DNA from: Myxococcales bacterium
Lineage (GTDB): Bacteria; Myxococcota_A; Polyangia; Polyangiales; Houyiibacteriaceae
Length of the DNA: 64,000 nt
Assembly (NCBI GenBank): GCA_029863605.1
Contig: JAOTVB010000013.1
Location: 1 to 64,000, forward strand
Direction: 5' to 3'
The first letter of the stretch is position 1, and each line of letters begins with the position of its first letter. Positions 19,801 through 28,979 of the stretch are shown here, piece after piece. Both the position numbers and the translations under genes were made by a program. The notes beneath the pieces are model-generated. The model searched no databases. It saw only the letters and a list, made by a program, of their open reading frames with translations, and was not told the origin of the DNA.

Positions 19801-22003
19801 CGCAAGCGCCCTCGACGTGCTCGAGGATCACTACCGCAACGAAGGCAACCTCGAGGAGGTCGTTCGCCTGTACGAGCAGAGGGTCGCGATCGCTCCAAGC
19901 GACGCCGACCGTGTCGCGCTGCTCACCGAGGCCGCTGCCATTTGGGAGAACGACTTGGGTCGTCCCGAGGAAGCCATTACGGCTCTGCGGTCCGCCGTCA
20001 GGATCGAGCCGCGTGACCGCGAGCTGATCGCCTCCCTCGAGCGTCTGGCGGAGAAATCGGGACGCTGGGAGGACCTCCGGGGCCTAGTCGAAGAGATTGC
20101 CGCGGGTAGCGGGCTCGACCGACGCGAGCTCTACGAGCTTCGTTTACGGTCCGCCGAATGGTATCGAGACCGCCTCTTGGATGTGAAAGCAGCCGAACGC
20201 GCGCTCACCGACGCGCTCGAGCTCGATCCCGAGCCTCTCGAGGCGCATGCCCAGCTCGTCACGATGCTGCGAGAGCAACAACGGTCGGCCGAGCTGGTAG
20301 CGGCGCTCCGAGCCTGGGCGGTCGTCGAGCCTGTCGTGGACGAACGAAAGGTGCATCTTCGCGACGCGGCCGGCATTGCCCTTGCCACCCTTTCCGAGCC
20401 CGAGCTTGCGGCCGAGTGCTATCAGGAGCTGCTTGCGATCGACCGCACCGACGCCCACGCGCTCCGCGCTCTTTGCGAGATTCGACAAGGGCAGTCGCGA
20501 TGGAACGAGGTCGTGAGCCTTCTCGAACGTAGCCTGGATGTCGCTTCGGACGACGCAGAGCGCGCGTCGCTGGCTCGAAGGGTGGGAGCGGTGTACCGCG
20601 TGCACCTCAGCGATTCGAGGGCGGCGATCGAGGCTTATGAGGCCGCGCTCGAGTTCGAAGAGAGCGACACCGAGACTCTAGATGCGCTCGAGGAGCTCTA
20701 CGAACAGAACGATCGTATCGAGGCGCTTCGCTCGCTTCTTCAACGCCGGTGTGAGCTCGTCGACGACCGGGAACGAGCTGGGCTTCAGCTCCGGCTTGCG
20801 AGGCTCTACGAGGATTCCTTCCGCGATCAAACCGCCGCGATTGCCATGCTGCGGGAGGTGGTGCGGTCTGACCCCACCCACGAGGCCGCGCTCAACGACT
20901 TGGAGCGCCTCTTCGAGGCGGCCGGTGCCTGGGATGAGCTGGTCGCCTCGTTGCTATCGCGGGTCGAGAACGCGACCGAGGAAGAGCAACGCAACCTCCT
21001 CGAGCGGATTGCCGAGATCCACGAGGACAAGCGCCACGATCCCGAATCCGCCATCCAGACCTACGAACGGATCCACGCCGAAATCAGCGCCAACGAGAGA
21101 TCACTCCGCGGGCTTGCGTCGTTGTACGAGCGTAGCGAGAGTTGGACCAAGGTTGCAGACACCCTCGAGCTCCTGGCCGCTCGGCTGGACGGCCAGTCGG
21201 CGGTCGAGCTTTGTCATCGGGTGGCGGACCTGTGGGCTGAAAGAATCGGCGACCGGGAGCAGTCTGGCAGGACGCTCCGGGCTGCCTACGAGCGTTTCCC
21301 GAGCGACCGCGCCACGCGGGAGCGGCTCAAGGCGCACTACGAATCCGAGGGCGACTACCGAGCGCTCGCCGGCGTCCTGGACGACGAGCTTCAGGCCGGC
21401 GTCTCCGACCAAGAACGAGTAGCGCTACTTCGGTCGATCTCCGATGTCTATCGAGACCGACTCGACGATCCCGGCACCGCCGCAACCTACCTCGAAAAGG
21501 CCGTGGCCCTCGACCGAGAAGATCGGGCGGCGCTCATTCCGCTCTGCGACCTCTACATCGCGGCCGGGCGTCAGCAAGATGCAGTTCCCATCCTTCGGCA
21601 GATCATCGAGAGCTTCGGTCAGACGCGAAGCAAGGAGCTTGCGACGCACCATCACCGGCTCGGGCAGGCGCTCGAGTCCTTGGGGGACGCCGAGGGCGCG
21701 CTTGCCGCGTATGACGCCGCCTTCAAGGTCGACTTGGCCAACGTCGGGATCCTACGCGACCTCGGAAAGCTGACCCTGGCCCAGGGCGACCTCGGCCGGG
21801 CCCAAAAGAGCTTTCGGGCGCTCCTTCTTCAGAAGCTCGAGCCATCGTCCGGGATTCGCAAGGCCGATGTCTACTACTACCTGGGTGACATCGCCGCTCG
21901 CCAAGACGACAAGCGCAAAGCGATCACGATGTTGGAACGGGCGCTTGCCGAGGACGCGAGCCACGATCAGGCTTCGCAGCTACTCGCTCAGCTGAAGGGT
22001 TGA
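10817..22003 (+). CDS. Giant tetratricopeptide-type repeat protein (~3.7 kaa)
   Basis: Near-continuous helical repeats of the form (R/K)W..L...L..R.......E...L...LA.L.E..L.D...A...Y...L..DP.....L..L..LY; RBS-like AGGAGCGGAG before ATG at 10817 (track start is 10760). Confidence 0.9.
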   Translation: MPDLTVANYLGMLLEDPYDTRPIKELRELLDSEPANKNAQDPLRLIEAARGGHERRGEFLAASLLMEIESELVSDDPEFHRILVKELGRVRRDELMDDQGARQAYERLGGRESDDPEVAQAVEQIEQAAERWREIAHRFVEEAREAADARLKTSLLTRAASLIWQYGGEEEVQQADAIFDEALAADPSHLRTARQYALSLRARERWEDVVSVFVLAAKAARSREEKAAAWLQAARVLRRCLGDVEGAAEAYQKVLELTPTDEEALGALVQYFTDKEAWDELAAMYDDALRSRQTLEAEKGMLLQLAMVHWRFREDPESAEPYFARLRKIDAAHPGMLDFYRERTGGDDSEGRLLTVLGDALRTTTDPERQLQLARELGHRANSADRPERALEAWKLVERLSPGDLDARAALQQLYESSGKWNALSESIRGEIEALSPSAKDEKLRLLRDLIPIYRDALGLDSMLIQAYAEILTLAPHDPEALTALAELYEASERWNDLIQVLDRQAEIATDPEAQIALHLRAADLWVERFGNLNQATRPLEQVIALQPDHDDALSRLKEIYTKKRKWAALFNVLGKEAELAADPSDRLEKKIEMAELCTSHLHQNAVAIRLWKEILEEAPDTPGALDALEQLAEREKEWETLAVILRRRAEQSDGQPAQGEVLQRLGVVLMERLSRPEEAVTVWEQLLERDPDNSRVRRTLRDAYVASGAWEPLEALYGQTEDWAGLADVLNQAAEDAKEPEAIVGLSLRAAEVYHDRVGEPHRAQRGLERVLVADPTNERAARMLAPIYEKDQRWGRYTEMLEIIEASASGETTPEERLMRLNALRSVTLERQHDPAASFAWASRAYMLFPTVAEVVAGLEESAEAAGAYDDLVALFRARVDDAGTPESERIDLQRRIAAVAGERLGESQESIHQLEAILERKPDDAEAMAVLDRLYRAERRFTDLRSLYERRVQAVIDPAEEWVLLNEVAQIEEEQLGDLPAAAERHWRILESNPHDVDALKAVERLSQQLKQWDRLDRALEKRLQSKVGDDDRLAVYLQLADLRRIHLEDRSGALECYREALAIDGRNQVAIGGLEAISAEGGKLLANAVALLEPAYVKRGEFEKLADLLRRRLDQTKDRKERRALRLRIAELAASELGDAAGAYDALESAFMDNPHDLGLLDRLGGVAEAAGQHEAFAKALVVAIDAGDLDPDTEVALCRRAAELFDGVLGLPDEAARFHRRVLEEDPGDTSAFAALKQLYTKQEEWDDVRALYQQRIEATTDAGAKLDLLLQLCFLFEEILDEPKHAISSYEQALELDPTHTPSRRALQRLYGRLKRWPKLAKLLGRDLDEATGQEAADLAYELATLYETRLNRPSDAIDHYELVLASSPTHLRAQEGLERLMETREERQRVARILEPIFESQGAWGELAKVLEVQLEDLTDSSSRAAHLGRLGELAERKLRDPEMAFDVYARAVREDAADGSARADLKRVASELDRQRDRAELLEAGLSSVADEYVKTELCLELAELWEEAESEPEQVERAYRQLLRQEPDNPDIVLKASRALERIHHASGAHQALAEDLRRQLRFEEAPGRREELFAQLAALLEGPLQDPDGAIDVHRDRLELDPTNEEVLAALERLYEQRARWEPLVEVLERRHELSNDEAQQKTLLSRVGGIFEDQLGNVENAIATYRDILSRFGSTEDTLAALTRLYRATERWHELLEITELRADTAEAVDAQIAYRFEAAELMRTKTGEDERAFDVYRELLERMPGHEPTVQALEELAREGEPSLRIAVARRLLEHYQSFSQYADQVRMLEIVAAQGDPSERVSALLRAAEVSEIGLDDSDAAFELTGRSLRGGVEADDFQRVVADYERRAVVTGRFSDCIETLNAIVPELLDGDLRIDVRMRAADIAQQRLGNVQVARSQYEQILEEQPDHRASLDALLSLVEGTGDVRELVDLLRRKAELVGERDERAELLVRQAKLYETDIEDLDSAIDAFDRALGENDHPAAYEGLERLYRKTRRWEDLSTLYEREIDQRVGDPATVRYELGQLCLRKLDEPWRALDQFREALTQDPNHEPTVQVLEEMLQQPEYRRAAAELLEPLYLKRMEWEKVTAILEARLDGEHDPTQRLELLRHLGDVQESHLEDLDGALETYGRLFAEDPHDQGSQEKLTRLARSLGRWSRLAAIFDTTLRAVEVDDASTANLALTTAKLYDERLEDPEKAAVYYRRALTYDPSNKKASTALATVYAKSGRWSELLELDRERESFAEDDAERVSILHEIARIEVDELGAVPDGIVTHRRILEIDPSDKDATTNLDTLLEGAERWEDLAAHIEFRIDNTADRRASMALRHRLGSVTETRLGDVPRALDIYEDVLADDPSYEPVLEAVSRLVSHDEHGPRAVQIVEPIHREGSHWRELITVLRAKAGQTADSFERAETWREVAQLYEAPGGHERKAFEAWGRALVAEPSDEPTRAEVDRLASALGDWAGYIDVCEAAAAASDDATLRASFLRSVAETQDRAQGDPRAAIQTFGRILEVDPEAAPALDDLEGLQTMVGDWEGVARVYELKLERSQDPDSRAALFTRLGSLYEEQLSDSERAVSYYQQAAGEKPDDRDAYAALDRLFAASNDSDRLADVLEHRMALEEDPDVRVEVGLRLAELYEAQLGRPEAACDALRAVLDADRDHRGALESLSRLYERQGQWQDLVEVLQRRTDTALHESERVELTHQLGNITERELDDELSAIAVYGEVLRIDEHHEPSMQALLRITKLADYREEAAAVVEPYLRAHERWNDLAALLRLRADAMTDPHEKAEQLIALADVQEQGRRDPNAALDALLQSIGERPEDDATIDRAEMLARDLQRWPDLVEVSFAEASASLEPERGAALYRRVARICEDELSDHARAIDATERALSLLGDEPSILEDLDRLFEKTEQWDRLHDVVSRRLEAGDADRPPLLLRQGRLRASYLGDLDGGLGAYQMAMEHESGRDAAIGAVRRLVEKPQVAASALDVLEDHYRNEGNLEEVVRLYEQRVAIAPSDADRVALLTEAAAIWENDLGRPEEAITALRSAVRIEPRDRELIASLERLAEKSGRWEDLRGLVEEIAAGSGLDRRELYELRLRSAEWYRDRLLDVKAAERALTDALELDPEPLEAHAQLVTMLREQQRSAELVAALRAWAVVEPVVDERKVHLRDAAGIALATLSEPELAAECYQELLAIDRTDAHALRALCEIRQGQSRWNEVVSLLERSLDVASDDAERASLARRVGAVYRVHLSDSRAAIEAYEAALEFEESDTETLDALEELYEQNDRIEALRSLLQRRCELVDDRERAGLQLRLARLYEDSFRDQTAAIAMLREVVRSDPTHEAALNDLERLFEAAGAWDELVASLLSRVENATEEEQRNLLERIAEIHEDKRHDPESAIQTYERIHAEISANERSLRGLASLYERSESWTKVADTLELLAARLDGQSAVELCHRVADLWAERIGDREQSGRTLRAAYERFPSDRATRERLKAHYESEGDYRALAGVLDDELQAGVSDQERVALLRSISDVYRDRLDDPGTAATYLEKAVALDREDRAALIPLCDLYIAAGRQQDAVPILRQIIESFGQTRSKELATHHHRLGQALESLGDAEGALAAYDAAFKVDLANVGILRDLGKLTLAQGDLGRAQKSFRALLLQKLEPSSGIRKADVYYYLGDIAARQDDKRKAITMLERALAEDASHDQASQLLAQLKG

Positions 22004-22006
22004 ATC

Positions 22007-22885
22007 ATGGCGACAGGTAAGGTCTGCATCGACGGAGAGATCGTCGACACCGCGGAAGCACGCGTGCCGGTGCTCGACCGGGGCTTCCTCTACGGGGACA
22101 GTGTGTTTGAGGTGTATCGGACCTATGGCGGTGTCCCGTTTGCTGAAAAGGAGCATCTCGAACGGCTGAGCCGGTCGGCGGACTGCCTCATGATCTCCAT
22201 GCCGGTGTCGATCGACGCGCTTGCCTCCGAGGTGCGCGCCACCCTTGCTGCAGCCGGCGAGGGCGAGTGGTACGTGCGGGTGATGATCACTCGTGGGACG
22301 GGGCCACTCACCTATGACCCCACGACCGCGAGCTCGCCGTTGCGGGTGATCATCGTGGCTCCGATCACACCGTACCCTCGGGAGCTGTACGAGCATGGCG
22401 CGTCTGTAGTGCTGCTCAACGCTTCTCGGCCCACCGACGACGCGCGCGCAGCCGGCGCGAAGGCATCGAACTACCTTGCCAACCTGCTCGCGGTACACGA
22501 AGCGAAGCAGAAAGGCGCCCAGGAGGCGATCGTCCTCGGCCGGCGTGGGCAGCTTCTCGAGGGCGCATCGAGCAACCTCTTCGTCGTGAAGGACGGGGTC
22601 ATCCGAACGCCAAAACCGGAGCCGGGGATCCTGGTCGGGATCACGCGCGCGACGGTGCTCGAAGTCTGCGCGAGAGAGGGGCTGACGGTCGAAGAGACCG
22701 AGCTCCATCCACCGGACCTCTACGACGCTGATGAAGCTTTCATCACCAGCAGCATTCGGGAGGTGATGCCAGTGGTTGTCGCCGATGGCCGTTCAATCGG
22801 CGATGGAACGCCGGGCCCGTTGACCAAGAGGCTTCGTCGCGGCTATCTCGGGGCCGTTGCGGCTGGAACCGGGGCGGCGGTTTGA
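22007..22885 (+). CDS. Class IV (branched-chain-type) aminotransferase
   Basis: VPVLDRGFLYGDSVFEVYRTYGG, KASNYLANLLAVHEAK, EAIVLGRRGQLLEGASSNLFVVKDG, FITSSIREVMPV. Confidence 0.92.
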   Translation: MATGKVCIDGEIVDTAEARVPVLDRGFLYGDSVFEVYRTYGGVPFAEKEHLERLSRSADCLMISMPVSIDALASEVRATLAAAGEGEWYVRVMITRGTGPLTYDPTTASSPLRVIIVAPITPYPRELYEHGASVVLLNASRPTDDARAAGAKASNYLANLLAVHEAKQKGAQEAIVLGRRGQLLEGASSNLFVVKDGVIRTPKPEPGILVGITRATVLEVCAREGLTVEETELHPPDLYDADEAFITSSIREVMPVVVADGRSIGDGTPGPLTKRLRRGYLGAVAAGTGAAV

Positions 22886-22978
22886 CCGCTGTAGCTCGGG
22901 GCAGTATCAAGCCGCTCTCGGATCTTTCGGAGGCCCTCGGCCGCAGTTTGTCTCGCCCCACCGCCCCCACTATCGCCT

Positions 22979-23116
22979 ATGTCAGACACCAGCAAGACCA
23001 AAGCCCAGCGGCGCCGGAAACGAGCCGCGCAAGGCAAAGACCGCAAGAAGAAGCTCGAGAAGCAGGGGAGCACCCCTAAGTTCCCGATCGACCCCACAAA
23101 GGCCCGTAAAGCCTGA
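22979..23116 (+). CDS. Small very basic protein (45 aa)
   Basis: ATG TCA GAC ACC ... GCC TGA gives MSDTSKTKAQRRRKRAAQGKDRKKKLEKQGSTPKFPIDPTKARKA; not in the ORF track because of its length. Confidence 0.5.
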   Translation: MSDTSKTKAQRRRKRAAQGKDRKKKLEKQGSTPKFPIDPTKARKA

Positions 23117-23144
23117 AGCATCGCGCGGGCCCGATTGCGCGCCC

Positions 23145-24218
23145 TCAGTGTAGGGTGTGCGATTCGCCGTCATGCTCGACTCGCGGCACGCCCGCGTCGC
23201 TCACTACATCCGTCTCCGCCTCGGGCGCGGGTGGAGGAAGCGTTGCGGCCGCTGCCTCGAGCTCTTCGCGGTGGCCCATCTGCTGGAGCTTGAGGTGATG
23301 GTAGCGGCGCCTGCGGCGATACGCGACGACCACCAGGATGGCCGCGAGCACCCAGATCGTCGTTCCTCCGAGCAGAGCCGGCACGATTCGGTACCGTGTG
23401 CGAAGGCTTTCACGCCATTCGCGCTCGAGCCCAACACTGGTCCAGCCGTAGGCAGTCGAGAGCGCCGTGTCGAATGTCTCCCCGGCTCGCATGGTTTCGA
23501 TCAATCGATGAAAGCGTCGCTCGTCGTTGGGCGTGCGGCGCAGGAACCCGACGATGTCCGCGCTCTGCGCGTAAGCGATGTTGACTTCATGAGGCCGGTT
23601 CGGGAAGCGATCGGAGAGCTCCGAAAGACGCAACATCGAGCGCTGGGCGGCGGCACGTAGGAGTGACTGCATCCGGGGCAAGAGACGGACCTCCGATTGG
23701 TGGATCGCGACGCCCTCGTTGAACCAGCGCGGGACGTCGTGCCCGTCAACCGCGCGGTAAAGCGCAACGTGGGAGAGCTCGTGCACCAAGACGACTTGGA
23801 GGTCGGGCGGTTGCCACGTGTCCGGTGCCGACATGGTGATCAAGATCACGCCCCAGCGCGGGTACGCAACTCCGGTCGCATAGTCGGGAGGCGGATACCC
23901 GATCGGCGACAAAGCGCGCATCTCGCGCGGATTTCGCGCAACGCGGACGATCAGGCGATCATCGATGACGACCCCGAATTCGTTCGCGAGCTCAGCCCAG
24001 TGTTTCTCGACGCTTTCGACCAGTGGGACGACTCGAGCGCGCTCGGAGACCGGAAAAGTCCAGGTGACGGCGCCGATCTGCTCGCTTGCGTAGCCGGTTG
24101 GCGGCTCAGGCAAAGGAGCCTCAAAAGGCGCCTGAGCCGCTGTGACGGTCGCGAAGAGAGTGGCCGCGACCAAACACAGAATCGCCCCGGGCATGGGTCG
24201 TTCTCGTCTATTCGTCAC
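23145..24218 (-). CDS. Secreted/anchored peptidase MA-like metalloprotease-type protein
   Basis: Signal peptide; VVLVHELSHVALYRAV (HExxH) and WFNEGVAIHQSE; C-terminal TM helix and charged tail. Confidence 0.75.
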   Translation of the reverse strand: MTNRRERPMPGAILCLVAATLFATVTAAQAPFEAPLPEPPTGYASEQIGAVTWTFPVSERARVVPLVESVEKHWAELANEFGVVIDDRLIVRVARNPREMRALSPIGYPPPDYATGVAYPRWGVILITMSAPDTWQPPDLQVVLVHELSHVALYRAVDGHDVPRWFNEGVAIHQSEVRLLPRMQSLLRAAAQRSMLRLSELSDRFPNRPHEVNIAYAQSADIVGFLRRTPNDERRFHRLIETMRAGETFDTALSTAYGWTSVGLEREWRESLRTRYRIVPALLGGTTIWVLAAILVVVAYRRRRRYHHLKLQQMGHREELEAAAATLPPPAPEAETDVVSDAGVPRVEHDGESHTLH

Positions 24219-25002
24219 CAGGCCTAAATCTTAGCAGCGGAGGTCCGGGTTCGTTAGTGCGACGCCCATCAACTATGAGATAGGTTACACCTGCGGCGAG
24301 AAGCGCACCGACGATGAAGTAGGGCCAAGCCTTCTTGATCCAACGTTTCTTCTCGGTTTCATCGGTTGCCTTGGCGGTTGCGTCGATTTGGGCGCCGGCT
24401 GCGTTCGGGTCTTCTTGCCATCGTTGCTGTGCGGTCTTGGCGCGGCGCACGATGTAATGGGTGCGTTCCTCGGGTGTGGTGTCGTCGACCTCGAGGAGGC
24501 CTTCGTAGAACTGGGACGCGCTCGCGTCGAAGACTTCGAGCTTGATCGTGCCCTCGCGGCGCAGAACGACTAGCGCATCCGCTCCGGCAATAGTCGCAAG
24601 CCGCTTGTACGAGCCGAGGTCTTTCCGAGGATCGACACCCAGACTCCGCCGAATCGAACGAAGCCCTTCGAGACCGTCATCCTCGCTACCCACTTCGCCA
24701 CGAAGGGCCGCGCGGAGGGTTGAGTCGGCGGGGGTACGGAGGCCCGCGCCAGCGCACTCCTGCTCAATCTGGGAAGCGGTCGCGCGGAGCGAGTCATCCG
24801 GATCCCCGGCGACGACGACGGCGATCTTGGGGCGGAGGGGGTCGGTGGCAGCGACAGTGCCAGCGACAGTGTCAGTGGGAGCGACAGTGTCTGTGCCAGT
24901 GTCAGCGCCAGTGCCCGCGTCAGTCCCGGCGCTCCCTTGCGCCGAGGCGGTGGCCGCTAAGACGAAGGCTAGGGCCGGGGTCAGGCTCAGAATCAGGCGC
25001 AC
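24208..25002 (-). CDS. Exported hypothetical protein with N-terminal Thr/Asp/Ala repeat and C-terminal TM helix
   Basis: Signal peptide, GSAGTDAGTGADTGTDTVAPTDTVAGTVAATD low-complexity segment, WPYFIVGALLAAGVTYLIVDG near the C-terminus. Confidence 0.6.
   Translation of the reverse strand: MRLILSLTPALAFVLAATASAQGSAGTDAGTGADTGTDTVAPTDTVAGTVAATDPLRPKIAVVVAGDPDDSLRATASQIEQECAGAGLRTPADSTLRAALRGEVGSEDDGLEGLRSIRRSLGVDPRKDLGSYKRLATIAGADALVVLRREGTIKLEVFDASASQFYEGLLEVDDTTPEERTHYIVRRAKTAQQRWQEDPNAAGAQIDATAKATDETEKKRWIKKAWPYFIVGALLAAGVTYLIVDGRRTNEPGPPLLRFRPGDE
24846..24923 (+). repeat. Degenerate hexamer array (YGNCAG), 13 units
   Basis: tggcag cgacag tgccag cgacag tgtcag tgggag cgacag tgtctg tgccag tgtcag cgccag tgcccg cgtcag. 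Confidence 0.8.
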
Positions 25003-25055
25003 CGCCGGACGATAGGCAACGACGGCCTTCCGCGCTAGCGTCCGGCCGGGCTGAG

Positions 25056-25949
25056 ATGGGCAAAGAGAAGCTGCAATTCCCGCACGGCGTCTGCCTGTGC
25101 CTCGGCTATGACGGCACCGACTTTCACGGGTGGCAGGCGCAGCCCGGCCTTCGCACCGTTCAGGGGATGATCGAGGAGGCCATCGACGAGATGGGACTCG
25201 AGCATTCGCCGGTCAAAGGATGCAGCCGGACCGACGCTGGCGTCCACGCCCTCGGTCAGGTGGCGAGCTTTTCGTGCACGCACGACATTCCCCGGGAGGG
25301 CTGGGTCCTTGGGCTCAACGCGAGATTGCCCGACGACATCGTCATTCATGACGCCCAACCTTGCTTTCGTCGATACAATCCAAGGTTTCATGCCGCACAC
25401 AAGCGATACCGGTATCTCGTGCGCGTCGGTCGTCATCGTGATCCACTCCTTCGAAAGCGCGCATGGCAGCTCGGCCCCAAGGATGGACGAAGGGACGTGT
25501 CGCCTGACGGGGACTTCGTCGAGGACTATCTCGATGTAAGCGCGATCCGAGAGGCCGCGAAACATTTCCTCGGAACGCACGACTTCCGCGCGTTCCGCCA
25601 GTCAGGGGACCAGCGCGAGATCGTGGAGCGGACGATGTTTGCCATCCGTGTGCTTCCCGGCTGGAACGCAAGGCGCGACGTCTTGGCGATCGAGGTCATC
25701 GGCAATTCGTTCCTGAAGAACATGGTGCGCATCATGGCGGGCACGCTCGTCGAAGTCGGCCAGGGGAGAATCGCTCCAGGGGACATTTCAGGGATGCTGC
25801 ACGCCGAAGCCGATCGCACCAGCGCGGGGCAGACCGCTCCGTCGCACGCCCTGACGCTCGTCGAAATAGAGCTCGCTCGTTTCGACGGACCTTCGGATGC
25901 CTTCGACCGCCCGACGGTGGGCGAGCCCCCGCGACGAAACGCCGTCTAG
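25056..25949 (+). CDS. truA: tRNA pseudouridine(38-40) synthase
   Basis: LGYDGTDFHGWQAQPGLRTVQGMIEEA, KGCSRTDAGVHALGQVASF, NSFLKNMVRIMAGTLVEVGQG; ATG at 25056. Confidence 0.95.
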   Translation: MGKEKLQFPHGVCLCLGYDGTDFHGWQAQPGLRTVQGMIEEAIDEMGLEHSPVKGCSRTDAGVHALGQVASFSCTHDIPREGWVLGLNARLPDDIVIHDAQPCFRRYNPRFHAAHKRYRYLVRVGRHRDPLLRKRAWQLGPKDGRRDVSPDGDFVEDYLDVSAIREAAKHFLGTHDFRAFRQSGDQREIVERTMFAIRVLPGWNARRDVLAIEVIGNSFLKNMVRIMAGTLVEVGQGRIAPGDISGMLHAEADRTSAGQTAPSHALTLVEIELARFDGPSDAFDRPTVGEPPRRNAV

Positions 25950-26647
25950 AAAGTCAGCCCGAGGCCGCCGGTGAAGTAGAGGTTGTCGCCCACCGGGGCA
26001 CGGCTGTTCGCGTCGGAGCCCGCGAGCTCGAAAAAGAAGAACGAGCTGTTGATGCCCCAGTCCTCATCGAGCGCATTGGCCCGCCGCTCATTGACGAAGT
26101 TGAGCTCGATCGCAAACTGCGCAGCCCATCCAAAACCGTGGCTTCGACCGCTAGATTTGCCGCTACCGACGTCCTCGTTGAAGAAGACACTGTTGAAGCC
26201 GACCTTGCCCGTGAACACGAACGGCACTGGGGTCTTTCGGGCAAGGGCGTCGATGCGGACAACCGCCATCAAGTTCAAAGGAAAGAGATTGAACTTCGCG
26301 GTCTGCGTGGACGGGACGCAGGCCGGAAGGTTGGCGGTCTCGCATGCGGCGCCTTTGTACGCAGCCCAGCCACCAGCGATGCCCAAGCCAATCGGACCGA
26401 TGAAGGGGATCCGGTACAGATAGAAATCGAATTCGACCAAGAGAATCGGACCGTTGTCGCTCGGATAGACGAGGTCGAAGTCTTCGCTCCCCGGCTTGGG
26501 ACGATAAGCGCCTATCCCGAGCGAGAGCAGATATCCCTCTGGGGACCACCCCTCTTCTGCCGGGCCGCCGATCGCCTCGGCGCTCACCCGGTCGGGCAGC
26601 AGGGTCACGGCGGAGACCAGCAGGAGGGCCGACGCGATTCGCTTCAC
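25946..26647 (-). CDS. Outer-membrane-like hypothetical protein
   Basis: Signal peptide MKRIASALLLVSAVTLLPDRVSA; alternating hydrophobic beta pattern ending in F (LYFTGGLGLTF). Confidence 0.55.
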   Translation of the reverse strand: MKRIASALLLVSAVTLLPDRVSAEAIGGPAEEGWSPEGYLLSLGIGAYRPKPGSEDFDLVYPSDNGPILLVEFDFYLYRIPFIGPIGLGIAGGWAAYKGAACETANLPACVPSTQTAKFNLFPLNLMAVVRIDALARKTPVPFVFTGKVGFNSVFFNEDVGSGKSSGRSHGFGWAAQFAIELNFVNERRANALDEDWGINSSFFFFELAGSDANSRAPVGDNLYFTGGLGLTF

Positions 26648-27762
26648 CGGCGGAGCCTCCAGAAGCCTGCCAGAATGAATATGAGACCGAGGACCCAGCC
26701 GAGCGATCCGGGGCTGCGTCGGTCAGCGAGGCTAGCGTGTGAGACCGAGCAGCCCTCGCACTCCCCACTGACATCGCAGAAGCCGGACACCTCGATGTTC
26801 GTGACCATGACCCCTTCGGAGAGCTCCCCCTCGTTAGCTAGAAGTGGGTCGGAGACGAACGCCTGATCGAAGGCGTTCACGAAGACGAAACCGGATTCGC
26901 CAGGTCCAAGACCCAGGGTCGTCGCCGAAATCGTCTGACTGCGCTCATTCAGCGACGCTGTGACGCTCAGTTGGGTGGCGGTCGTAGAGTCGTCGGTGTC
27001 GGAAAACCAGAAGGTCCAGAGTTGAATGTCGTCTGCGGGATCCGGGTCGTCCCAGGTGATGTCGAAGTCTGCTTGCCGTTGTGGGGTGGTGTCCACGACG
27101 GGCTGGTTCGGCGGCTGCACGTCCACCGTGAACGCCGCGATCCCGTAGTCGGTCGCGGCAATGTCGCCTGAGCCCGGGGCCTGATTCCGAAACGCGAAGA
27201 TCTCGTACGGGGTGCCTCTCAGTCCCGACTCGCAGGTCACGATCTCGGTCCCCCCCGAGCGCGCGTCGAGCAGATCCTGGAGCGTCAGGCCGCTCACCGT
27301 GAAGTTGTTGCCCACCGATCGCGGGTTCCCCGTTACCTGGCCACAGGTGCCCATCGTCTCGTTTCGGTTCACGGCCAGATTGCACGCTGCGTTCTCGCCG
27401 CCAACCCAGAGATACACTTCGTTCACCGACCCGGATTCCTGGAGACGGATCTCGAAGGTCGTCGTGTCGGGGCTCTTCTGTACGGCCGTGCTGATGCCCC
27501 CCGCTCCGCCCGTACCGCCAACGCCACCCGCGCCACCGGCGCCACCAACGCCACCAGCCCCCGCGGCGCCACCGGTGCCCCCGGCGCCATCGACGCCGCA
27601 GTCACGGCCATTGAAGTAGCGAGTCTGCGCGTCAGACTCGAAGTCGCTGTCCCCGTTGATCGAGCTGATGCGGTCCACCGCGGCGGTCTGCGCCGAGGCG
27701 CTCGGGGCCAGCGCCATCCCCGCCGCCACGAGCGAAACAAGAAATAAGAGAGAGGCCTTCAT
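26644..27762 (-). CDS. Secreted protein with Gly/Ala-rich linker and MYXO-CTERM-like tail
   Basis: Signal MKASLLFLVSLVAAGMALAPSASA; GGTGGAAGAGGVGGAGGAGGVGGTGGAGG; C-term ECEGCSVSHASLADRRSPGSLGWVLGLIFILAGFWRLRR. Confidence 0.65.
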   Translation of the reverse strand: MKASLLFLVSLVAAGMALAPSASAQTAAVDRISSINGDSDFESDAQTRYFNGRDCGVDGAGGTGGAAGAGGVGGAGGAGGVGGTGGAGGISTAVQKSPDTTTFEIRLQESGSVNEVYLWVGGENAACNLAVNRNETMGTCGQVTGNPRSVGNNFTVSGLTLQDLLDARSGGTEIVTCESGLRGTPYEIFAFRNQAPGSGDIAATDYGIAAFTVDVQPPNQPVVDTTPQRQADFDITWDDPDPADDIQLWTFWFSDTDDSTTATQLSVTASLNERSQTISATTLGLGPGESGFVFVNAFDQAFVSDPLLANEGELSEGVMVTNIEVSGFCDVSGECEGCSVSHASLADRRSPGSLGWVLGLIFILAGFWRLRR

Positions 27763-27775
27763 GGCGTGATTTCCG

Positions 27776-27791
27776 TGCAATCCCTGGGCCA
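27776..27791 (-). promoter_or_regulatory. Putative sigma-54 (-24/-12) promoter
   Basis: Minus strand TGGCCCA-GGGA-TTGCA, TTGC ending 14 nt before the ATG at 27762; GG/GC spacing fits the sigma-54 consensus TGGCACG-N4-TTGCW. Confidence 0.45.
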
Positions 27792-27883
27792 ATGGCGCAA
27801 CCCCAAAAGCTGTGTGTTTTCGGGAGGCCGGAGGACAAACTGGCATCATCCGCCTTACTTCTACGCCAGGCGCTGACATTTCG

Positions 27884-28894
<1,011 letters not shown>

Positions 28895-28979
28895 AGGCCG
28901 GGGCTATAGGTCGGCGTCGAGAAAGCGGCAAGCGGGCTTTGCGAACGCTCGGGTATGATGCCTTCGGCAAGGAGTATTC

